64,000 nucleotides of DNA from Sinorhizobium kostiense (GTDB taxonomy: Bacteria > Pseudomonadota > Alphaproteobacteria > Rhizobiales > Rhizobiaceae). The stretch is from assembly GCF_017874595.1 (NCBI RefSeq), contig NZ_JAGILA010000001.1, positions 930,001 through 994,000 of the forward strand, given 5' to 3'. The notes below the pieces were generated by a model that was not told where the DNA came from, did not search any database, and saw only the letters and a program-made list of their open reading frames with translations. Within the stretch, counting starts at the first letter, position 1; every line of letters begins with the position of its first letter. Shown here piece by piece: positions 9,320 to 17,946 of the stretch. The position numbers and the translations under genes were made by a program.

Positions 9320-9431
9320 TGCCGTTGGCTGGCTTGGGTGGGGCTGTCGCAGCCCTGCTCAGCGTGCCGAGCTGCCGATCAATGTCCGAAACCGGCGGTC
9401 CCGGCCTCGCTTCAATGGATGGAGCCTGTAA

Positions 9432-10088
9432 ATGAACACCTTCACCACCCGCGCGGCAGAGTATCTGCCACTTCTCATTAACGGGTTATGGATGACGATC
9501 GCAATCACGCTCGCCTCGCTTGCGCTCGCGACCGTCCTCGGTATGACGTGGGCGCTGCTCAGGACATCCGGCATCAAGGCGCTGGCACTGCCGACCCGCA
9601 TTTTCGTCGAAGGCGTGCGCGGCATTCCGATCCTGGTGGTGCTCTTCTACATCTATTTCGTCATGCCCGACATTGGCATTGACCTGACGGCCTTCCAGGC
9701 GGGCGTAGCGGGACTGGCGCTCACCTATTCCTGCTATATCGGCGAGACCTTCCGTGCGGGCATCGAGGCGATCGACCGCGGCCAAATCGAGGCCGCCAAG
9801 TCGATCGGCATGAAGCATCCCTTGATGATGCGGCGGGTTATCCTGCCACAGGCGGTGCGCATCGTCATGCCACCCTATGCGAACAATGTCATCATGCTGC
9901 TGAAGGACTCCTCCCAGGTTTCCGTGATCACGGTCGCGGAACTCACTATGCAGGGCAAGGCGCTTGCTTCCTCCACCTTCGACAACATGACCGTCTTCAC
10001 GCTCGTGGCGCTCCTCTATCTCTGCCTGACCATCCCGCTCAACATGGTGATGCGTCGTGTTGAAGTCGCGCTCGGGGGGGCGAAATGA
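9432..10088 (+). CDS. Amino-acid ABC importer, permease (HisM/GlnP type)
   Basis: 218-residue polar-amino-acid-type permease with about five membrane segments. The His/Glu/Gln-family start pattern is LLINGLWMTIAITLASLALA, and the coupling loop is AAKSIGMKHPLMMRRVILPQ. It overlaps the ATPase start by 4 bp (ATGA), indicating translational coupling. It is the only permease of this system. Confidence 0.9.
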   Translation: MNTFTTRAAEYLPLLINGLWMTIAITLASLALATVLGMTWALLRTSGIKALALPTRIFVEGVRGIPILVVLFYIYFVMPDIGIDLTAFQAGVAGLALTYSCYIGETFRAGIEAIDRGQIEAAKSIGMKHPLMMRRVILPQAVRIVMPPYANNVIMLLKDSSQVSVITVAELTMQGKALASSTFDNMTVFTLVALLYLCLTIPLNMVMRRVEVALGGAK

Positions 10089-10816
10089 TCAATTTCGAAA
10101 ATGTTCATAAGGCCTATGGCCATCATGAAGTGCTGAAGGGCATCGACGCTTCGATCGACAGGGGCAAGGTTGTTTGCCTGATCGGCCCGTCCGGTTCGGG
10201 CAAATCGACGATGCTGCGCTGTGTGAACGGACTTGAGACCTACCAGTCCGGCCGTATCACGATAGACGCGACCCTGGTGGATACGGATGATGCGAGCATC
10301 CATGATATCCGCACGCGCGTCGCCATGGTGTTCCAGCGCTTCAATCTCTTCCCGCACCGCACGGCTCTCGAAAACGTTATGGAAGGCCCCCTCTACGTCC
10401 TGCGACAGGACCGAAGCGACGTCCGCGACCGGGCAAGCGACCTCCTGAACCGCGTTGGGCTCGGCGACAAGCTCAACGCCTATCCAGGCTCGCTCTCCGG
10501 CGGTCAGCAACAGCGCGTCGCGATTGCCCGCGCGCTTGCCATGCAGCCCACGGCGATCCTCTTCGACGAGCCGACATCGGCGCTTGATCCGGAAATGGTG
10601 GGAGAAGTGCTGCACGTCATGCGGGGCCTTGCAGAAGAGCACATGACCATGCTGGTAGTGACCCACGAGATCCAGTTTGCTCGCGAAGTGGCCGACAGCG
10701 TGCTCTTCCTCGACGGAGGCAGGATCGTCGAGCAGGGGCCGGCGCGCGACCTATTGCACCAGCCACGGCACGAGCGCACGCGCGACTTCCTGCGCCGCGT
10801 GACGCATCCGATCTAA
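10085..10816 (+). CDS. Amino-acid ABC importer, ATP-binding subunit (GlnQ/HisP type)
   Basis: 243 residues with Walker A GPSGSGKST near 36-44, Q-loop VFQRFNLFPH, signature LSGGQQQR and Walker B ILFDEPTSALDPE. It is the standard polar-amino-acid ATPase without a C-terminal regulatory domain. Its start codon overlaps the permease stop. It ends the transporter part of the module, and the IclR gene begins 105 bp downstream. Confidence 0.92.
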   Translation: MINFENVHKAYGHHEVLKGIDASIDRGKVVCLIGPSGSGKSTMLRCVNGLETYQSGRITIDATLVDTDDASIHDIRTRVAMVFQRFNLFPHRTALENVMEGPLYVLRQDRSDVRDRASDLLNRVGLGDKLNAYPGSLSGGQQQRVAIARALAMQPTAILFDEPTSALDPEMVGEVLHVMRGLAEEHMTMLVVTHEIQFAREVADSVLFLDGGRIVEQGPARDLLHQPRHERTRDFLRRVTHPI

Positions 10817-10883
10817 CGGCAATGGCGGCGGCAGGAAAAGCTGTGAACGGCCGGCGCTGGCGGTGGCGAGTGGTTTCGAGAAG

Positions 10884-10898
10884 CCGCTATCGTAGCGG
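10884..10898 (+). promoter_or_regulatory. Short hairpin upstream of the IclR gene
   Basis: ccgcta-tcg-tagcgg, a perfect 6-bp dyad between the ATPase and IclR genes. It is too short for a confident terminator call and could equally be an autoregulatory site. Confidence 0.25.
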
Positions 10899-10921
10899 TC
10901 GTTCCGCGGGAGTTTGAGCAG

Positions 10922-11740
10922 ATGTCGAATCCATTGAGCGAAGCAGAAGACTCACCGCTCTTCATAACCTCCCTAGCAAAAGGGTTGGCACTGCTCGCGG
11001 CATTCGGAGCGGGTCGGCCGAGCATGAACCTCGTCGAGATGGCCGAGGTCACCGGGCTAAACAAGAGCACCGTCCAACGTTCCGCCTACACGCTCGAGGC
11101 GCTTGGCTACATCGCCAAGGAGCCGCAGTCGAAACGCTACCGCCTGACACCAAAATCGCTCGAGATCGGCTCCGGCTATCTGCAAACCAGCGAGTTGATC
11201 GAGCGGGCGAATCCGTACTTACACGAACTGAACCGAAGCACGCGGGAAAGTTGCAATCTGCTCGAACCCTCAGGCACGGACATGACCTATGTCTCGCGCT
11301 TTGCAAGTCACAAGCAGATCTCGATCCATGTGCCGCTCGGTCAGCGCTTGCCCATGTATTGTACCTCCGCTGGCCGAGCCTATCTCTCGGCGCTCTCGCC
11401 CGAGGAGGCAGCCGCGATCATCGCCCGGTCGCGCCTTGTTGCCTATACGCAGAACACCGAGACCGACCCCAGCCGGCTGGCGAAGATCGTTCGCAAGGCG
11501 CACGGCGACGGTTTTGCGTGCTCTAATGAGGAGTACTACGTCGGAGACATCGCCGTCGGGGCGGCAATCGTCAATGCGGAGGGGCGCCCGCTCGGTGCTG
11601 TCAACATTGCCGTGCCCTTCAGCCGCTGGACGCTGAAGGATGCGCTTGCCGACCTTGCGCCGCAGCTCGTCAACACCGCACGCTCGATATCGAACGCCGC
11701 ACGCGGCTTGAAACCATTGGTGAGCCCCGCCACCGGCTGA
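10922..11740 (+). CDS. IclR-family transcriptional regulator
   Basis: 272 residues. The N-terminal winged helix (FITSLAKGLALLAAFGAG; VTGLNKSTVQRSAYTLEALG) is followed by the IclR effector domain with its small-molecule pocket region (LPMYCTSAGRAYLSALSPEE). It is co-oriented with, and placed inside, the FAD oxidoreductase / ABC / RidA module, so it probably controls that module in response to the transported amine or its product. It is related in type to, but different in sequence from, the IclR protein at 33168, which sits in a module of the same composition. Confidence 0.9.
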   Translation: MSNPLSEAEDSPLFITSLAKGLALLAAFGAGRPSMNLVEMAEVTGLNKSTVQRSAYTLEALGYIAKEPQSKRYRLTPKSLEIGSGYLQTSELIERANPYLHELNRSTRESCNLLEPSGTDMTYVSRFASHKQISIHVPLGQRLPMYCTSAGRAYLSALSPEEAAAIIARSRLVAYTQNTETDPSRLAKIVRKAHGDGFACSNEEYYVGDIAVGAAIVNAEGRPLGAVNIAVPFSRWTLKDALADLAPQLVNTARSISNAARGLKPLVSPATG

Positions 11741-11848
11741 GCGCGGCGGCGCCACGACCCGTACATGCCGCACCGGCGGGCCGGAACGGGGCCGCCTCGG
11801 CAACGCTGCGGGACTTTTCTTTCACGAACTAACGACGGAGTATCCCCC

Positions 11849-12208
11849 ATGTCCATTCAAAGATTTGAGCCCAACGGCAAGCGTTTGAGCCACGTGCTCG
11901 TCCACAAGGGCATCGCCTATGTCACCGGGCAGGTCGCTGCCGACCGCACGCAGGACGTTGCGGGACAAACGGCGCAGGTGCTCGCCCGTATGGACGAGCT
12001 GCTCGCCAAGGCCGGCACCGACAAGTCGAAGATCCTGTTCGCGCAGGTCTGGCTAAAGCACGTCGTCGCCGACTTTGCCCCGATGAACGCGGTTTGGGAA
12101 AATTGGATACCTGAGGACGCCTTGCCGACCCGCGCGACCGTGGAGGCGAACCTCGCGGCCGAAAACATTCTGGTCGAGATCGCCGTCCAGGCCGCAGTCG
12201 GTGATTGA
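11849..12208 (+). CDS. RidA/YjgF/YER057c/UK114-family imine deaminase
   Basis: 119 residues from the ATG at 11849. An in-frame upstream extension from 11765 carries no family homology. The conserved arginine is in DALPTRATVEANLA, and the strand AYVTGQVAAD is typical of RidA proteins. Family members hydrolyse reactive enamines/imines released by PLP or flavin enzymes. Here the likely source is the amine oxidoreductase at 7160. It is 108 bp downstream of the IclR gene and may be the last gene of the module. Confidence 0.88.
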   Translation: MSIQRFEPNGKRLSHVLVHKGIAYVTGQVAADRTQDVAGQTAQVLARMDELLAKAGTDKSKILFAQVWLKHVVADFAPMNAVWENWIPEDALPTRATVEANLAAENILVEIAVQAAVGD

Positions 12209-12803
12209 TCCAACGACGCACGGCGAAGCTTGGTAGTATCAGATTTGACCTCACAGGCTGACGAGCTCGCATATCGTGACGCAGAGCGAGGGTTACCGCC
12301 ACGCTGCCTGAGCTGTTCTGGCCAGGGCATCATCTTCAGCAAGACGCCCAGGACGTCTGCAGAGCGGACTTTTTGTCATTCCGTACGGAAGCATTGCTCC
12401 TTCCTCAGCTGTCGCAAAGAGGAGGTGGCCGTTCAAGGCGTCCCCATGGAGCGGCGCCCTCCGGGCTTGTAATCAGCTGCGCTGGAGGGAGGCCATGGCG
12501 GATCACAGACCCATCTGGCATTTCCGCTTCCACTCCAAACGAGATATCGATCGCTTCGACCGATGATGCGGCCCGGGTTCCAGTTCGCATCGCCTTCCCC
12601 TCAAAGGCCACCCCACACTGCTCGGCCCCACTCACAATGTGATTACGGGCCGTCGTCTTCTCTCGCCCCATTCTCCACGGCGTGGGTTGGGTCTCAGGAC
12701 CATGGTCAAGCCTGCAAAAGCGGCGCGGCGGGACACGGAGTTGTGAGTGGACGGGTGGGGGCGGTGCCAGGAAGATGTTGCCGAAACCTGCCGAGGGCCC
12801 ATC
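12209..12803. other. Intergenic region of about 595 bp, no gene seen
   Basis: Between the RidA gene and the cyclase-TPR gene. None of the open frames here resembles a protein family or has a credible start. I noticed no transposon end, RNA gene or strong terminator. A purine-rich stretch (aaagaggaggtgg, 12416-12428) is not followed by a family-like ORF. Confidence 0.4.
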
Positions 12804-14717
12804 ATGGAACGCAAACTTGCAGCGATCGTGGCAGGCGATATCGTCGGCTACACCCGGCTGATGTCGGAGGACGAATCCTCGACCTACGCCGCCCTTCGCG
12901 CGACCTTCAGCGAGCTGATCACACCGACCGTCGCGAAGCACGGCGGTCGTACCTTCAAGACCACCGGCGACGGCTTCCTGGCGACCTTTCCGAGTGTCAA
13001 CGAAGCGCTCGATGCGGCGATCGAAATCCAGAACGGATTTGTCGAACGACCGTTCAAGATGAGGCTCGGCATCAATCTCGGCGATGTCATCGAGGACAAT
13101 GGCGACATGTTCGGTGATGGCGTCAACGTCGCTTCCAGGCTGGAAGCAATGGCGGAGCCCGCCAGCATTTTTGTCAGCGAGGCGGTGGTCCGCAGCGCTG
13201 ACCGGAGCCGCAGTGAGCTTTTCTACAGCATCGGCCGAAGGCAGGCGAAGAACATAAGTGAGCCGCTTGCCGTCTACGCCGTGCGGCTCGCGGCTGGCCA
13301 GGTGAGCGGCAGGAGCTGGATTCGGCGGCTTGGCCTCCGCCGAACTACCGTTTTCCCTTACGCGGTAGGGGTTGCAGCACTTGTCCTTGCCGCCGCCTTC
13401 ACTCAGATGACCCAATTGGGAGCGGTTGGTACAGGCCTGGCGGACAGTCTCGTGCGTCTGGCGGTGAGCGATCCTGCAGATGCCCGGCCGACAGTCGCGG
13501 TGCTGCCCTTCGACAATATGAGTGACGACCCCGACCAGGGCTATTTCGCCGACGGGCTGACCGAGGACGTCATCGCCAACCTTGCACAAAATCCCGAGCT
13601 TCAGGTGATCGCACGCAACTCGACTTTCGCGCTACGCGGTCAGGCGGAGGACATCCGGACGATTGGCGCAAAATTAGGGGCGGGCTATGTGGTGGAAGGC
13701 AGTGCCAGACGCGCCGGCGACCAGCTACGGATCGTGGCGCAGTTGATCGATGCGCGCAGTGGCGCTCATCTCTGGTCTCGCACTTACGACCGGCGCGTCG
13801 AGGACGTCTTTGCCCTCCAGACCGAGCTGACGGCGGAGATCGTCTCACACCTTGTGTCCTATGTGCGCCAGACGGAGGTAGCGAACGCGGCCGAACGCCC
13901 GACCGAAAACCTGCAGGCCTACGATCTCGTCCTCCAGGCGCGCAATCGCTACAAGCATGGCTCGAAGGATGCGGAGGCGCTGCTGGCTGCGCGTGCGCTG
14001 CTTCACCGGGCCCTGGAGCTTGATCCCGGCTACGCCGCGGCGCGCGCCAATCTCGGAATGACCTATATTGTCGACTTCGCCCAGAATGTTAGCGGCAGGG
14101 CGACCCGGACCGATGCCGAAACGGGTCTGAGCGAAGCTCGGCAGGCCGTTCGCCTCGAGCCTAATCTCGCTGTCGGCTATCAGGTCTTGAGCTTCGGTCT
14201 TTCGCTCACCGGCGACTATGCCGGCGCCATGCAGGCCGCGCATCGGGCGGTCGAGCTCAATCCGAACGATCCGGATAGCTTGATGGCGCTGGCAAAGGCG
14301 CAGGTCCGGTTCGGGAGCTATGACGAGGCGGTGCGCAATGCCGAGCGGGCGCGTCGACTGCATCCAATGGCTCCGGAGTACTACACCTATGTCTACGGTC
14401 AGGCACTCTATGCCGCCGGCAGGATCGATGAAGCCGATCAGGTCCTGCGGGAATGCCTCCTCCGTGCGCCCCGTGAGGTCGATTGCCTGTTGATACGCAC
14501 CGCCGTCCTGGCTGCGCGCGGAGACGTACAAGGAGCCCAGCGCACGATGGCACTGCTGGTGGACGCGGATCCTGAATTTTCACTTGCCGAAGAGCGCGCC
14601 AATCGTCGCTTTGGCAATTCGCCTCTGATGGTCGAGTTCCTCTCGCAGCTAACGGCGGCGAGAGCTCCGGACGCGACCAGTGGCGTCCTTTCCCCGCGCC
14701 TGCGGCAATCGCAGTAG
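12804..14717 (+). CDS. Class III adenylate cyclase with FlgO/TolB-N-like domain and TPR repeats
   Basis: 637 residues from ATG 12804 (MERKLAAIVAGDIVGYTRLM). The cyclase domain (about 1-160) has both metal aspartates (VAGDIVGYT and TTGDGFLATF), the adenine-specifying lysine (GGRTFKTTGDG) and the Asn/Arg pair (DGVNVASRLE), so it should be active. A single membrane segment follows at about 177-200. Next come a domain starting PTVAVLPFDNMSDD (about 230-340) and TPR-like helices to the end (for example ALELDPGYAAARANLGM, AVELNPNDPDSLMALAKAQV). This architecture is frequent in rhizobia (CyaF-like). The cyclase domain is predicted cytoplasmic and the TPR part periplasmic. The input signal is unknown. 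Confidence 0.9.
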   Translation: MERKLAAIVAGDIVGYTRLMSEDESSTYAALRATFSELITPTVAKHGGRTFKTTGDGFLATFPSVNEALDAAIEIQNGFVERPFKMRLGINLGDVIEDNGDMFGDGVNVASRLEAMAEPASIFVSEAVVRSADRSRSELFYSIGRRQAKNISEPLAVYAVRLAAGQVSGRSWIRRLGLRRTTVFPYAVGVAALVLAAAFTQMTQLGAVGTGLADSLVRLAVSDPADARPTVAVLPFDNMSDDPDQGYFADGLTEDVIANLAQNPELQVIARNSTFALRGQAEDIRTIGAKLGAGYVVEGSARRAGDQLRIVAQLIDARSGAHLWSRTYDRRVEDVFALQTELTAEIVSHLVSYVRQTEVANAAERPTENLQAYDLVLQARNRYKHGSKDAEALLAARALLHRALELDPGYAAARANLGMTYIVDFAQNVSGRATRTDAETGLSEARQAVRLEPNLAVGYQVLSFGLSLTGDYAGAMQAAHRAVELNPNDPDSLMALAKAQVRFGSYDEAVRNAERARRLHPMAPEYYTYVYGQALYAAGRIDEADQVLRECLLRAPREVDCLLIRTAVLAARGDVQGAQRTMALLVDADPEFSLAEERANRRFGNSPLMVEFLSQLTAARAPDATSGVLSPRLRQSQ

Positions 14718-14966
14718 GGGCCCTTGGTGCCGGAGAAGCGAGCAACGGTTTGCCGTTCCAAATGCGCGACGACTGGAGCAGCTCACTGCTTCTGTGGGCA
14801 GGGACACCCTCACGGCGACTGCCAGCTGATGCGTCGAGGTTCGGCTCACAGGTATTACATCGTTTATGGTCGTGGTGGCCAGGAACTGGCATCAGCTATT
14901 CAAACCCAAACCGGAATATTCGGAATACTGTGGGCCGAACCCGGTATTTGGCTACGGTTCCAAGCG

Positions 14967-15689
14967 TCAGACTTTCGCCGGTGGGTCGTCCTTTAATCGC
15001 GTCCAGAGACTCGTCTCATTAAATGTCCAATCCTGCCGCGACTGGCGCGGTCCGCAAATGCGACCCAGCTCTTCCAGGAGTTCGAGCGCGTCCGCGCGTT
15101 TCTGGTCGACGTATCCCGCGCGCAGTCTTGTTGCCAGCGCGTCGCGGTCCGCATCCGGCGGGAGCCTCGCGCCAGCGATGATCGAGGACCAACTGCGTTC
15201 TTTGTAGAAAAGCTCTGCCGCGGCGCGCTCGACAGCTGCGGCGATCTCAGCCGCAATCATCCGCTGATCAGCGAGGCGCCGCAGCGTCGCCCGGACATTG
15301 ACAAGGGGAAGGGTTAGGGCCGCATACCCGAGTTCCTCCGGTGCGTGCAGCAGCGCCACGTCGGAATCGTCCTCGGTCTCTCCCGTGGCATATTGCCGAT
15401 AGATCGCGCCGATCCCGACCATTCCGAACACATCGCACTCGGCGGCACGGAGCGCTCCCATGCTTGCCGCGCCAAGAACCGTCAAGCCCCTGGAAAGAGC
15501 GAACAGGATCTCCTTGTGCCAGACCGGCGCGACATTCTCGAAATTGCCGTCGATCAGTCCGATCGCCTCGGCGCCTTCCTGTACGGCGCGAAGTATGTCC
15601 CCTTGGGTCGCGGGCGGGCGGATGACGATCGCTCCGCCGGCGATTTCGGACGCGTCAGGCACCGTCGGGCCGACGAAGGCGATCCTCAT
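14967..15689 (-). CDS. TfuA-like protein (YcaO partner family) without a YcaO gene nearby
   Basis: About 240 residues. The TfuA core is clear: RIAFVGPTVPDASEIA, then GLIDGNFENVAPVWHKEI and VLGAASMGALRAAECDVFGM. TfuA proteins are known from the trifolitoxin locus and as partners of YcaO enzymes in peptide-backbone thioamidation. No YcaO gene is present within the window. An in-frame ATG at 15716 would add nine residues; the ATG at 15689 starts directly at the family core. It follows the HTH gene at 15744 on the same strand by 27-54 bp, which suggests co-transcription. Substrate and partner are unknown. Confidence 0.85.
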   Translation of the reverse strand: MRIAFVGPTVPDASEIAGGAIVIRPPATQGDILRAVQEGAEAIGLIDGNFENVAPVWHKEILFALSRGLTVLGAASMGALRAAECDVFGMVGIGAIYRQYATGETEDDSDVALLHAPEELGYAALTLPLVNVRATLRRLADQRMIAAEIAAAVERAAAELFYKERSWSSIIAGARLPPDADRDALATRLRAGYVDQKRADALELLEELGRICGPRQSRQDWTFNETSLWTRLKDDPPAKV

Positions 15690-15743
15690 GCGGGCTGCGG
15701 CTTCACGCGGCATCAACCGCCTGCAGCGGCACGATCGGCCACG

Positions 15744-16193
15744 TCAGCCATTCAGTGACTCGGCATGATGGGTTTCGGATGGTATCGCCTGTTCCGATTC
15801 CGGCGTGCGCGCCATGGCGGCGACGAGCGATATGATCCTCTTGCGCAAGAGCGGATCGGCGATCTTCAGGAAAGCCCTATTGAGGGCAATGCCTTCCTTC
15901 GAGGCGACGAAAGATGAAATCTCCTGCGACTCGTGGATATCTGCTGCGGCCTCGCGCAGCTCGGCCTTGTCTTCCTCCTGGAAGAAGAAGCTCGGGTGAA
16001 CGCCAAGAATGTCGGCGATCGCCTGCAGCCGGCTTGCGCCAATTCGATTCGTGCCCTTCTCGTATTTCTGCACCTGCTGGAAGGTTATACCCAGGCCATC
16101 GGCAAGCTTCTCCTGGCTCAGTCCGATCATCAGCCTGCGCATTCGCACACGCGAACCGACGAAGACGTCGATCGGATTGGGATCCTTCTTCAT
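15744..16193 (-). CDS. XRE-family HTH regulator (PraR/PhrR-like)
   Basis: 149 residues. The helix-turn-helix lies in the first 75 (VGSRVRMRRLMIGLSQEKLA; LGITFQQVQKYEKGTNRIGA), followed by an acidic linker and a helical tail. The N-terminus (PNPIDVFVGSRVRMRR) closely matches the rhizobial PraR/PhrR group of repressors. The tail (KEGIALNRAFLKIADPLLRKRI) is the usual C-terminal segment of that group. It lies just upstream of the tfuA-like gene, so it may regulate tfuA or be co-expressed with it. Probably a paralogue, not the main PraR. Confidence 0.85.
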   Translation of the reverse strand: MKKDPNPIDVFVGSRVRMRRLMIGLSQEKLADGLGITFQQVQKYEKGTNRIGASRLQAIADILGVHPSFFFQEEDKAELREAAADIHESQEISSFVASKEGIALNRAFLKIADPLLRKRIISLVAAMARTPESEQAIPSETHHAESLNG

Positions 16194-16744
16194 CTGCTAT
16201 TCTCCTTGCGAACTCGGGTTCCACACTCGGTTGCTTGCCCAATGCAAGTCGCCAAAATGCGAAGCGGTTTTGGGACAGCGACATGCACGAAAACAAGAAC
16301 CGAAAGCGCGCTGCACGAATACGTTGGATGCGACGCGCGTTCGAAGTGTGCTTGAACATCGGAAGCGATGCAATCTTTGCGAGCCATTTCGGCGGTGGAA
16401 TGTGCTTTTTCCTCCCTATTGGCCAGTGTTTTGCACCAAGCGTCCACAGCTGCCCTCGCCGAAGGGCTCTGCCCTTTGGGTCGCTGCCCGCGCAAGGGAT
16501 GGTTGTCCGCTTGTGATTCGCGTCGGGTGCGGTTTTCGCGCATCGTTCTGTCACTCGCATCCGTTTCAACTTTGGAGATCGTGCTTGGGCGGCCGGCTCT
16601 TTGGAAGGAAATTAGCCGGCGGCAATGTTATCGTTCGCGATAAAGCCGTGCGGCGGTATCATGCGGTGGAGCACTCTGGATTGCCGCACGGTTCGGCTGA
16701 CCGACGATGACGAGATCGTCGGCCGGCCAATGGAGGAGGACGGG
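16194..16744. other. Divergent intergenic region of about 550 bp
   Basis: Lies between the minus-strand HTH gene and the plus-strand leucine-degradation operon, so it must hold both promoters. I could not pick a clear -35/-10 pair, and no ORF here resembles a protein family. In-frame codons upstream of 16745 belong to an extension without dehydrogenase homology. Confidence 0.4.
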
Positions 16745-17908
16745 ATGTTTCAAGGTGGAATGAACTTCGCGCTCGGCGAGGACGTCGAGGCGTTGCGCGG
16801 GAGCGTGCGCCGCTTCGCGGTCGATCGCATTGCGCCGCTCGCCGACGAGGCGGACCGCAACAACGCCTTTCCGGCCCCGCTCTGGCGGGAAATGGGTGAG
16901 CTTGGGCTGCTCGGGATCACGGCCGGCGAGGACTATGGCGGCGCCGGGCTCGGCTACCTCGCGCATTGCGTAGCGATGGAGGAGATCAGCCGCGCCTCCG
17001 CTTCGGTGGGGCTCAGCTATGGTGCTCATTCCAATCTCTGCGTCAACCAGATCAACCGCAACGGCAATGCGGCGCAGAAGTCGAAATATCTGCCGAGGCT
17101 GATTTCCGGCGAGCATGTTGGGGCGCTCGCGATGTCGGAGCCCGGTGCCGGCTCGGACGTCGTCTCGATGACGCTGCGGGCCGAGAAACGCGGCGAGCGC
17201 TATCTGCTGAACGGCAACAAGATGTGGATCACCAACGGACCAGACGCCGATGTTCTGGTCGTCTATGCGAAGACCGACCCGGCCGCCGGTCCGCGCGGCA
17301 TCACTGCCTTCCTCGTCGAGAGGAGCTTCCCCGGCTTCTCGCCCGGCCGGAAACTCGACAAGCTTGGCATGCGCGGGTCCAACACCTCGGAACTGATCTT
17401 CAAGGACTGCGAGGTTCCCGAAGAGAACGTGCTCGGCAAGGTTGGAGAGGGCGTCAATGTGCTGATGTCCGGTCTTGATTACGAGCGGGTTGTGCTTTCG
17501 GCCGGCCCGCTTGGCATCATGGCGGCTTGCCTCGATGTGGTCGTCCCCTATCTCCATGAGCGCAAGCAGTTCGGCCAGCCGATCGGCGAATTCCAATTGA
17601 TGCAGGGCAAGCTCGCCGACATGTATGTGACGATGAATGCCGCTCGCGCCTATGTCTATGCCGTGGCGGCTGCGTGCGACCGCGGCGAGACGGCGCGCAA
17701 AGACGCCGCCGGCTGCATCCTCTACGCTGCCGAGGGGGCGACCGCGATGGCGCTGGAGGCGATCCAGGCGCTCGGCGGCAACGGCTATACCAACGATTAT
17801 CCGGCCGGCCGGCTGCTCCGTGACGCCAAGCTCTACGAGATCGGCGCCGGCACGAGCGAGATCCGGCGGATGCTGATCGGCCGGGAGCTCTTTTCCGAGA
17901 CGAAGTAG
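16745..17908 (+). CDS. ivd: Isovaleryl-CoA dehydrogenase
   Basis: Acyl-CoA dehydrogenase of 387 residues that oxidises isovaleryl-CoA to 3-methylcrotonyl-CoA using FAD. The start at 16745 gives the normal family N-terminus ([20 protein letters not shown]). FAD/substrate motifs are [14 protein letters not shown] and [19 protein letters not shown]. The catalytic glutamate is in [15 protein letters not shown] near residue 247, the position that identifies isovaleryl-CoA dehydrogenases. The C-terminal motif is [19 protein letters not shown]. First gene of a five-gene leucine catabolic operon. In rhizobia the symbol ivdH is also used. Confidence 0.93.
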   Translation: MFQGGMNFALGEDVEALRGSVRRFAVDRIAPLADEADRNNAFPAPLWREMGELGLLGITAGEDYGGAGLGYLAHCVAMEEISRASASVGLSYGAHSNLCVNQINRNGNAAQKSKYLPRLISGEHVGALAMSEPGAGSDVVSMTLRAEKRGERYLLNGNKMWITNGPDADVLVVYAKTDPAAGPRGITAFLVERSFPGFSPGRKLDKLGMRGSNTSELIFKDCEVPEENVLGKVGEGVNVLMSGLDYERVVLSAGPLGIMAACLDVVVPYLHERKQFGQPIGEFQLMQGKLADMYVTMNAARAYVYAVAAACDRGETARKDAAGCILYAAEGATAMALEAIQALGGNGYTNDYPAGRLLRDAKLYEIGAGTSEIRRMLIGRELFSETK

Positions 17909-17946
17909 AGGAGTGCGTAGCGGGTGGATAAAGGGCTGGGGGGACC

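Noticed and set aside
12405..13589. A 394-codon minus-strand open frame crossing the gap before the cyclase-TPR gene
   Set aside because: Most of it is antisense to the cyclase domain and no family motif is visible, so it does not fill the gap.
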